Shown here in pieces: positions 1-4,211 of a stretch of 5,855 nt of DNA; within the stretch, counting starts at the first letter, position 1; each line of letters starts with the position of its first letter. The stretch comes from Burkholderiales bacterium. Lineage in GTDB: Bacteria > Pseudomonadota > Gammaproteobacteria > Burkholderiales > JACMKV01. The DNA lies in the NCBI GenBank assembly GCA_014379915.1, contig JACMKV010000436.1:1-5855 (forward strand), read 5' to 3'. A model generated the notes under the pieces. It worked only from the letters and a program-made list of their open reading frames with translations, was not told the DNA's origin and did no database searches. A program made the position numbers and the translations under genes.

Positions 1-198
1 GCCGGCACAGCGCGCATCGTCAACGGCGAAAACGAGTTCTTCCTCGAAGAAAACCAGTCGACCTATATTCCGAAAACGCATAGACACCGCCTAGAGAATC
101 CGGGCAAGGTGCCACTGCAGATCATCGAAATCCAGACCGGACCGTATCTGGAGGAAGACGACATTGTGCGTTTCGGTGACATTTATGGGCGGGCTTAG
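1..198 (+). CDS. manC: Mannose-1-phosphate guanylyltransferase / mannose-6-phosphate isomerase, type II, C-terminal end (partial)
   Basis: The gene enters from the left edge, so only the last 65 residues and the TAG stop are visible. These residues are the end of the cupin-fold phosphomannose isomerase domain of bifunctional type II enzymes. Family hallmarks seen are NQSTYIP (residues 18-24 of the fragment), HRLENPGKVPL, and the terminal block EIQTGPYLEEDDIVRFGDIYGR. In this family the N-terminal nucleotidyltransferase domain, outside the window, makes GDP-mannose from mannose-1-phosphate and GTP. The cupin domain interconverts fructose-6-phosphate and mannose-6-phosphate. The product is cytoplasmic and feeds GDP-mannose to exopolysaccharide or LPS synthesis. 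The reading frame is open to the window start and shows no damage. A stand-alone isomerase domain cannot be excluded because the N-terminal part is not visible. The gene converges on smpB, with a repeat-rich spacer between them. Confidence 0.9.
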   Translation, partial: AGTARIVNGENEFFLEENQSTYIPKTHRHRLENPGKVPLQIIEIQTGPYLEEDDIVRFGDIYGRA

Positions 199-221
199 CC
201 TACATTTCTACGCGGATAGTG

Positions 222-242
222 AATCCCCGCTCGAGCGGGATT
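222..242 (+). terminator. Hairpin 23 bases after the manC stop, possible 3' end structure
   Basis: A perfect 14-base palindrome CCCGCTCGAGCGGG (226-239) is extended by AAT/ATT arms with one extra C at 225. It lies 23 bases after the manC stop codon, where a transcript-end hairpin would be expected. It is not followed by a T-run, so it is not a classical intrinsic terminator. It could instead stabilise the 3' end or be one unit of the surrounding repeat. Confidence 0.35.
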
Positions 243-402
243 TCATATGGAACGAAGACTTTCGCCTCGCCGTCATTCCCAGGAAACTTGTCCCAGCATG
301 CTTCAAGCCGGGAGCGAATCTCGTGCATAAGACAAATCTCCTCGCGCCGCGGAGGGATGACTTGCCCAACGCGTCAAGGTCCGTCACGGCAGTGAACACG
401 AG

Positions 403-422
403 ATCCCTGCTTTTGCAGGGAT
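403..422 (-). terminator. Hairpin downstream of smpB, possible 3' end structure
   Basis: ATCCCTGC and GCAGGGAT form a perfect 8-bp stem around a TTTT loop (AAAA on the minus strand). The hairpin starts 27 bases beyond the smpB stop in the direction of smpB transcription. There is no U-run after it on the minus strand, so termination by the intrinsic mechanism is doubtful. It also belongs to the repeat-rich spacer: the bases at 417-429 recur exactly at 353-365. Confidence 0.4.
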
Positions 423-449
423 GACTTGCTCGCGCGCAGCGCTCGGAAG

Positions 450-893
450 TCATTTCACCCGCAGTAAACGCTGCTTCTCACGCTGCCAGCCGCGCGCCTT
501 TTCGGATTCACGCTTATCGTGCTGTTTCTTGCCCTTGGCAAGGCCGATTTCCAGCTTGATCTTGCCGCGGGTGTAATGTAAATCGAGCGGCACCAGCGTG
601 TAACCGGCGCGCTCTACCTTGCCGATCAGCTTGCTGATTTCTTCCGCATGCAGCAACAGTTTTCGCGTCCGTACCGGATCGGCATCGACGTGCGTCGATG
701 CGCTGGTCAGCGGACTGATGTGGCAGCCGATCAGATTCAACTCGGCATTGCGGATCACGACATACGCTTCTTTCAGCTGCACACGCGCGGCGCGAATCGC
801 CTTGACTTCCCAGCCCTGCAGCGCCATGCCGGCTTCATATTTTTCCTCGATGAAATAATCGTGAAACGCCTTTTTGTTCTGTGCAATGCTCAT
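450..893 (-). CDS. smpB: SsrA (tmRNA)-binding protein SmpB
   Basis: The protein is 147 aa, the usual size for SmpB (about 145-160). SmpB binds tmRNA and fits it into the empty A site of stalled ribosomes, starting trans-translation. Visible signatures are NKKAFHDYFIEE near the N-terminus, GWEVKAIR (residues 27-34), TRKLLLH (76-82), and the GKKQHDKRES block (121-130). A basic tail (131-147, RGWQREKQRLLRVK) follows; in the family this tail is disordered and becomes helical in the mRNA channel. ATG at 893 is chosen because MSIAQNKKAFHDYF matches the family N-terminus, although no good Shine-Dalgarno sequence precedes it. The gene is divergent from ratA and convergent with manC. In many bacteria tmRNA (ssrA) lies near smpB; I see none in this window. 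Confidence 0.97.
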   Translation of the reverse strand: MSIAQNKKAFHDYFIEEKYEAGMALQGWEVKAIRAARVQLKEAYVVIRNAELNLIGCHISPLTSASTHVDADPVRTRKLLLHAEEISKLIGKVERAGYTLVPLDLHYTRGKIKLEIGLAKGKKQHDKRESEKARGWQREKQRLLRVK

Positions 894-944
894 GTAGAAC
901 GCGGGCTTGAGAAGTATCTGGCGAAGGAACGCTGCTAGCGCGGT

Positions 945-953
945 ATATTATCA
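945..953 (-). promoter_or_regulatory. Candidate extended -10 box for smpB
   Basis: On the minus strand the AT-rich patch in the 109-base divergent spacer reads TGATAATAT: a TGn element directly followed by TAATAT, which matches 4 of 6 positions of the -10 consensus. Transcription would start near 938, leaving a leader of roughly 45 bases before the smpB ATG. I see no convincing -35 box. The same AT-rich patch could also serve ratA on the plus strand (TATATT at 944-949), but that side is weaker still. Confidence 0.3.
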
Positions 954-1002
954 GGTTTGCTTTTTTCGCCCATCCTAAGCGCGCTGCTTTTCAAAATCCG
1001 GC

Positions 1003-1443
1003 ATGGCATACGTAGAGAAAACGGTTCTCGTCAATTACAGCGCAGCGAAGATGTACGCGCTGGTAGAAGACGTCGGGCGCTATCCGCAATTTTTACCGTG
1101 GTGCGGCGGCGCCAGTGTCGAAGCGCGCGATGAAAAAATCACCCGCGCAACGTTGTTCATCGACTATCACGGCATTCGCCAGAAATTCAGCACCGAGAAC
1201 ACGAAAGAGCCGCCGCACCGGATCGATATCAAACTGCTGAACGGGCCGTTCAAACACCTGGACGGCGATTGGCGCTTCATCGAACTTGCCGCGGAGTCGT
1301 GCAAGATCGAGTTTCGACTGCAGTATGAGTTCTCGAATAAGCTGCTGGAAAAGGTGGTCGGCCCGGTATTTCATTACATTGCGAACACTTTTGTCGATGC
1401 ATTCGTCAAACGCGCCGAGCAAGTTTATGTGGCGCCTAAATGA
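1003..1443 (+). CDS. ratA: RatA-family START/SRPBCC protein (ubiquinone-binding COQ10-like / ribosome-associated toxin family)
   Basis: The 146-aa protein is a single START-like (SRPBCC, polyketide cyclase/COQ10) domain. Conserved blocks are YPQFLPWCGGA (residues 27-37), GPFKHLDGDWRF (81-92), and the C-terminal helix FHYIANTFVDAFVKRAEQVY (123-142). The E. coli homologue RatA (YfjG/PasT) has been described as a 50S-binding inhibitor of subunit association. The wider family includes the coenzyme Q chaperone COQ10, so a lipid or quinone role is equally plausible here. The ATG at 1003 fits the family N-terminus (AYVEKTVLVNYSA), but no purine-rich ribosome binding site is evident in front of it. 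It is divergent from smpB, as in enterobacteria, and its last 17 bases overlap ratB, so the two are probably co-translated. The toxin label comes from family knowledge and is not shown by this sequence. Confidence 0.92.
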   Translation: MAYVEKTVLVNYSAAKMYALVEDVGRYPQFLPWCGGASVEARDEKITRATLFIDYHGIRQKFSTENTKEPPHRIDIKLLNGPFKHLDGDWRFIELAAESCKIEFRLQYEFSNKLLEKVVGPVFHYIANTFVDAFVKRAEQVYVAPK

Positions 1444-1723
1444 GCCCCTTATCACCGTTGAGCTCGTCTACGCGACAGTGGATTGGCAGCCGCTGATATC
1501 AATCCAGGTAGCACGAGGGACGACCGCCGCGCAGGCGATAGCGCAGTGCGGCATATTGCATGAGCATCCCGACATAGCTGAAACGGATATCGGGATATTC
1601 GGCAAGCCGGTTCGTCGCGACACCGTGCTGCGCGACCACGACAGGATTGAGATCTATCGTCCGCTGATCAACGATCCGAAGCAACAGCGCCAATCCCGCG
1701 CCCGCTCATCTTTTAAGCGCTAG
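1427..1723 (+). CDS. ratB: RnfH/RatB family protein (UPF0125, ubiquitin-like fold)
   Basis: The 98-aa protein has the RnfH/RatB family pattern: ITVELVYA near the start (residues 9-16), GTTAAQAIAQCGIL (31-44), DIGIFGKPV (54-62), and the highly conserved DRIEIYRPLINDPKQQR (72-88), followed by a basic tail. The fold is beta-grasp, ubiquitin-like. The family is found both with ratA and in some rnf electron-transport operons, and its biochemical role is not settled. The frame is open much further upstream inside ratA, but homology begins around residue 8. The ATG at 1427 is the only sensible nearby start, giving a 17-base overlap with the ratA stop region. No strong Shine-Dalgarno is seen, which fits translational coupling to ratA. 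'Antitoxin' is an inherited name; nothing here tests it. Confidence 0.92.
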   Translation: MWRLNEPLITVELVYATVDWQPLISIQVARGTTAAQAIAQCGILHEHPDIAETDIGIFGKPVRRDTVLRDHDRIEIYRPLINDPKQQRQSRARSSFKR

Positions 1724-2003
1724 TTTGCGGATAGCTTTGTTCGCCCACGAGTTTTTGCGCGATCCAAAAGCTGCGAAAGTGTCGAGCCTTCAAGACAAAT
1801 GACGAAATCCAGACTCATGCATTCAATTTGCTTGATCGAATTGCAGAGTGAAGGGTTTGGTCGAAAGACCCCCGCGATAGAAGGCAAGCGCGGCTGATTT
1901 TTCAGGGAGTGCGGGGCAAGCGGCTAAATGAGTCCTGGCCGCATCCAGTAGCTTCCCTGCCGATTGCGTGATGGGAGGATTTAGCGCGAGGATTTAACCG
2001 GGC
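1724..2003. other. 280-base gap between convergent ratB and DUF4124 gene, no recognised gene
   Basis: No RNA gene, insertion sequence or credible start-to-stop coding region was recognised here. Two details stand out. A small hairpin at 1853-1873 has the stem GGTC/GACC closed by a GAAA tetraloop, with outer GGG/CCC pairing across a TTT bulge. On the minus strand a 56-codon open frame (1993-1823) lacks any ATG or GTG start yet has a protein-like composition; it begins right after a TAA at 1996-1994, just beyond the DUF4124 stop. It may be a gene remnant or chance. I see no clear terminator for either convergent neighbour. Confidence 0.6.
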
Positions 2004-2489
2004 TTATTTTTGAGCGTTTTTCTGTCCGCACCATTGCTCAACCGCTTTCTCCGCTTCTTCGGCTCGTGCTTCCCGTTCATGATCAGTCAGGAACGCGCGT
2101 TCACCGCGCTCGTCATAACGCACGAGCCGGCCGCCTTCCTGCAAGTTTTTCAGATCGTTTTTGGCAAGGGTGCAATTCTGTCGGGCCGCGTTATCTGTGG
2201 CCCGTTCCTTTTCTTGTTTGATTCGCGCTTCTTCGGCCTCGATGCGGCGTTTGCGAAACTCCAGTTCCTTATCGACCAGCGTTTTGGGCGCAGCGGAATT
2301 TTCGCGGATATCTGAGACGGGGGCAGCAGCGGCATGTTGCGCGGGCAGTACTTTCTGATGCTTGAAGAATCCTGACGGAGCCTGGTCTGAGTAATAAACA
2401 TGCCCCTGAGCGTCAACCCAGCGGTGAAGCTCAGCGCTGGAGGCCAGCGAAAACGTGAAAAGCATTAAAACTGCGGACAGCTTTTTCAT
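2004..2489 (-). CDS. DUF4124 domain-containing protein, predicted exported
   Basis: The protein is 161 aa from the chosen start. MKKLSAVLMLFTFSLASSA forms a Sec signal peptide: a basic N-terminus, a hydrophobic core, and an S-S-A site before Glu20. Residues 20-40 carry the DUF4124 motif (ELHRWVDAQGHVYYSDQAP), a short domain common at the N-terminus of periplasmic proteins in beta- and gammaproteobacteria. Residues 72-110 are highly charged and likely helical or coiled-coil. The C-terminal part has two cysteines (106 and 154) that could pair in the periplasm. The start at 2489 is preferred over an in-frame ATG at 2516 because GGGAG lies 5 bases before it and the signal peptide begins there. 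The function is unknown. The gene is divergent from guaB; this position next to guaB recurs in betaproteobacteria, as I recall, with no known link to purine synthesis. Confidence 0.88.
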   Translation of the reverse strand: MKKLSAVLMLFTFSLASSAELHRWVDAQGHVYYSDQAPSGFFKHQKVLPAQHAAAAPVSDIRENSAAPKTLVDKELEFRKRRIEAEEARIKQEKERATDNAARQNCTLAKNDLKNLQEGGRLVRYDERGERAFLTDHEREARAEEAEKAVEQWCGQKNAQK

Positions 2490-2494
2490 AGTAG

Positions 2495-2499
2495 CTCCC
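2495..2499 (-). promoter_or_regulatory. Ribosome binding site deciding the DUF4124 start
   Basis: GGGAG on the minus strand sits 5 bases upstream of the ATG at 2489. The upstream in-frame ATG at 2516 has no comparable site, so the shorter 161-aa product is favoured. Confidence 0.7.
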
Positions 2500-2532
2500 A
2501 GGCTTGGCTTCACCATGTCTGATGACCTGATT

Positions 2533-2545
2533 GTTGAGACTCAAC
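2533..2545. repeat. Perfect 13-base palindrome in the DUF4124/guaB divergent spacer
   Basis: GTTGAG and CTCAAC are perfect 6-base arms around a single central A. The palindrome lies 44 bases upstream of the DUF4124 ATG, probably inside its leader or core promoter, and about 70 bases upstream of the guaB -35 region. It could be a regulator-binding site. As RNA, a one-base loop makes a stable hairpin unlikely, so a DNA-level role is more plausible if it has any. Confidence 0.4.
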
Positions 2546-2606
2546 GTTAAGAGATATGCATAGCGCAATTACCATGCCTGTAAGTCGGCTATAGAACTGC
2601 TCTCTG

Positions 2607-2626
2607 CGTTGCCTTATCGGGCAGCG
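2607..2626. repeat. Imperfect inverted repeat over the guaB -35 region
   Basis: CGTTGCC (2607-2613) and GGCAGCG (2620-2626) pair at 6 of 7 positions around a 6-base centre, TTATCG. That centre is exactly the -35 hexamer expected from the TATAAT box at 17-bp spacing. A dimeric repressor bound here would block the promoter. This is inferred only from position and symmetry; no regulator is identified. Confidence 0.3.
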
Positions 2627-2642
2627 TCAACTCTCGTATAAT
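2614..2642 (+). promoter_or_regulatory. Sigma-70-type promoter of guaB
   Basis: A perfect TATAAT is at 2637-2642. At the ideal 17-bp spacing the -35 hexamer is TTATCG (2614-2619), which matches TTGACA at only 3 of 6 positions. Transcription would start near 2649, giving a short leader of about 15 bases just long enough for the ribosome binding site. The weak -35 with a perfect -10 suggests activity depends on, or can be tuned by, a bound regulator or growth-rate control. Confidence 0.65.
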
Positions 2643-2653
2643 GGAACGTTTGC

Positions 2654-2659
2654 GGGGAG
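2654..2659 (+). promoter_or_regulatory. Ribosome binding site of guaB
   Basis: GGGGAG lies 4 bases ahead of the ATG at 2664, a strong Shine-Dalgarno sequence that fixes the guaB start. It contrasts with guaA, which has none. Confidence 0.75.
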
Positions 2660-2663
2660 TGGA

Positions 2664-4127
2664 ATGATCAGGTCGGTGCAGAAAGCCCTTACCTTCGACG
2701 ATGTGCTGCTCGTTCCCGCGCATTCGAACGTCCTCCCGCGCGAAGTCAAGCTAGAAACCAAGCTCACCCGTAGTATCAACTTGAACATCCCGTTGATTTC
2801 AGCCGCCATGGACACCGTGACGGACTCGCGCCTCGCCATTGCCGTGGCTCAGGAGGGTGGCATTGGCATAATCCACAAAAACATGAAGTCTGCTTCGCAA
2901 GCCGCGGAAGTTGCAAAGGTAAAGCGCTTCGAAAGCGGTGTCGTAAAGGATCCGATCACGATTCCGCGGCAGATGACGGTGCGCGAGGTTCTGGAGCTGA
3001 AGCGGCAGCACAATATCTCGGGCTTGCCGGTGGTCGACGGCCAGCGGGTGGTCGGGATAGTGACCAATCGCGACCTGCGGTTTGAGACCCGGCTTGACCA
3101 GCCGATCATGAACATCATGACGCCGCGGGACAAGCTGATCACGGTTCGGGAAGGGGCGAGCCGGGAAGAGGCGCTCGGACTCATGCATCGTTACCGTCTC
3201 GAACGCGTTCTGGTGGTCAATGATAATTTCGAATTACGTGGTCTCATCACCGTCAAGGACATCCTCAAATCGACCGAGCACCCCCATGCGTGCAAAGACG
3301 ACCTTGGCCAGTTGCGGGTCGGCGCGGCAATCGGGACCGGTGAAGGCGTCGAAGAGCGTGTGGAAGCGTTGATCGAAGCGGGCGCGGACGTAATCGTCGT
3401 CGATACCGCGCATGGCCATGCCCAAGGTGTGCTCGATCGCATCAAATGGGTTAAAACCAACTACCCGAAAACACAGGTGATAGGCGGCAATATCGCTACT
3501 GCGGCCGCCGCGAAAGCCTTGATCGATCACGGCGTCGATGGCGTCAAGGTGGGAATAGGTCCGGGTTCGATCTGTACGACACGCATCGTTGCCGGCGTCG
3601 GTGTTCCGCAGATCACTGCGATCCAGAATGTCTGCGACGCGTTGGCCGGCAGTGGAATACCTGCAATTGCCGATGGCGGTATCCGCTATTCCGGCGATAT
3701 CGCGAAAGCGATCGCGGCTGGCGCTTCATCGGTAATGCTGGGCGGCCTGTTTGCCGGCACCGAAGAGGCGCCCGGCGAGCTCGAGTTGTTCCAGGGCCGC
3801 TCGTACAAAACCTATCGCGGCATGGGCTCGGTCGCAGCGATGCAACAGGGTTCGAGCGACCGTTATTTCCAGGACGACGAGGATCGCGCCGAAAAACTGG
3901 TTCCTGAAGGCGTCGAAGGCCGCGTGCCGTATAAAGGCAGCGTGGCGGCGGTCATGCATCAGCTGATCGGCGGCTTGCGTTCCAGCATGGGCTACCTCGG
4001 CTGCGCGACCATCGATGAAATGCGCGAACGCGCCGAATTCATCGAAGTGACGACGGCAGGCATACGCGAATCGCACGCGCACGACGTGCAGATCACCAAG
4101 GAGGCGCCGAACTATCGAATCGAGTAA
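2664..4127 (+). CDS. guaB: Inosine-5'-monophosphate dehydrogenase
   Basis: The 487-aa protein matches the usual length (488 in E. coli). It oxidises IMP to XMP with NAD+, the committed and rate-limiting step of GMP synthesis, in the cytoplasm as a tetramer or octamer. The TIM-barrel start is seen in LTFDDVLLVPAHSNVLP (residues 9-25) and PLISAAMDTVT (43-53). Two CBS domains occupy roughly 93-205 (ISGLPVVDG...GIVTNRDLR and RVLVVND...GLITVKDI) and in the family bind regulatory adenine and guanine nucleotides. The catalytic loop GPGSICTTRIVAGVG places the nucleophile at Cys304. IADGGIRYSGD (336-345 region) binds the IMP phosphate and ribose. YKTYRGMGS and the flap SSDRYFQ (397-403, Arg400 as catalytic base) are intact. 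No key residue is missing. It starts a probable guaB-guaA operon. Confidence 0.98.
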   Translation: MIRSVQKALTFDDVLLVPAHSNVLPREVKLETKLTRSINLNIPLISAAMDTVTDSRLAIAVAQEGGIGIIHKNMKSASQAAEVAKVKRFESGVVKDPITIPRQMTVREVLELKRQHNISGLPVVDGQRVVGIVTNRDLRFETRLDQPIMNIMTPRDKLITVREGASREEALGLMHRYRLERVLVVNDNFELRGLITVKDILKSTEHPHACKDDLGQLRVGAAIGTGEGVEERVEALIEAGADVIVVDTAHGHAQGVLDRIKWVKTNYPKTQVIGGNIATAAAAKALIDHGVDGVKVGIGPGSICTTRIVAGVGVPQITAIQNVCDALAGSGIPAIADGGIRYSGDIAKAIAAGASSVMLGGLFAGTEEAPGELELFQGRSYKTYRGMGSVAAMQQGSSDRYFQDDEDRAEKLVPEGVEGRVPYKGSVAAVMHQLIGGLRSSMGYLGCATIDEMRERAEFIEVTTAGIRESHAHDVQITKEAPNYRIE

Positions 4128-4132
4128 AGGAA

Positions 4133-4199
4133 CAGGGATCAGGATTCAGGGGCTAGGGGTCAGGGAACAAATTCACCTACGCCTGACCCCTGATTCCTG
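4133..4199. repeat. G-rich heptamer array with inverted copy between guaB and guaA
   Basis: Five consecutive 7-base units with consensus YAGGGRN fill 4133-4167 (units start at 4133, 4140, 4147, 4154, 4161). Three units of the same type, CAGGAAT, CAGGGGT and CAGGCGT, run on the opposite strand from 4199 to 4179. The two arms face each other across an 11-base spacer (4168-4178). The regular period of 7 and the inverted arrangement rule out ordinary spacer DNA. I recall TCAGGGG-like repeats between genes in some proteobacteria, but cannot name a family. It fills most of the 84-base guaB-guaA spacer. Confidence 0.75.
4155..4191 (+). promoter_or_regulatory. Stem-loop upstream of guaA
   Basis: AGGGGTCAGG (4155-4164) and CCTGACCCCT (4182-4191) form a perfect 10-bp stem with a 17-base loop. 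The stem ends 20 bases before the guaA start. It lacks a following T-run, so it is not a normal terminator. It could slow or protect the transcript between the two cistrons, giving guaA a different expression level from guaB, or it may simply be a by-product of the inverted heptamer repeat. Confidence 0.6.
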
Positions 4200-4211
4200 G
4201 CCGCTGCCTTA

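Larger units (their letters stand above)
199..449. repeat. Repeat-rich spacer between convergent manC and smpB, no gene
   Basis: This 251-base stretch between two gene 3' ends holds open frames on both strands, but neither looks like a protein. It contains several short repeats of one style. A 13-base direct repeat AGGGATGACTTGC lies at 353-365 and 417-429. GTCATTCCC at 272-280 is inverted relative to GGGATGAC at 418-425, so about 154 bases are bounded by near-inverted ends. Two hairpins (222-242 and 403-422) both use ATCCC/GGGAT arms. The pattern (GTCAT-CCC, hairpin, GGGAT, repeated in both orientations) resembles the short dispersed palindromic repeats found between genes in many proteobacteria. 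I infer a degenerate dispersed repeat or a cluster of REP-like units; no family name can be assigned from the sequence alone. Confidence 0.55.

Noticed and set aside
164..424. Plus-strand 86-codon open frame overlapping the manC end
   Set aside because: It starts inside manC and runs through the repeat cluster. Its composition is arbitrary and it has no ribosome binding site or family match.
199..449. tmRNA (ssrA) gene next to smpB
   Set aside because: The spacer is shorter than a tmRNA (about 350 bases), and I see neither the tRNA-like ends nor a tag-peptide reading frame.
208..453. Minus-strand 81-codon open frame after smpB
   Set aside because: It is built almost entirely from the repeat units (for example SHPCKSRDLV from the 403-422 hairpin) and overlaps the smpB stop. 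It is a repeat translation, not a gene.
1286..1426. Upstream extension of ratB inside ratA
   Set aside because: The extra 47 residues are the out-of-frame reading of ratA and have no RatB homology. RatB family sequence begins only after the ATG at 1427.
1003..1723. A new toxin-antitoxin system in ratA-ratB
   Set aside because: The pair is a widespread, conserved locus beside smpB. The toxin/antitoxin names come from work in E. coli, and nothing in this sequence is new or specific to a TA module.
2490..2516. Longer DUF4124 protein starting at the ATG at 2516
   Set aside because: It would place nine residues ahead of a standard signal peptide and has no good ribosome binding site, whereas the ATG at 2489 has GGGAG at the right distance.
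3726..4082. Long minus-strand open frames across guaB (also 2799-3188, 3191-3530) and guaA (4209-4592, 4908-5393)
   Set aside because: These are antisense shadows of strongly conserved genes in GC-rich DNA. None shows a recognisable domain.
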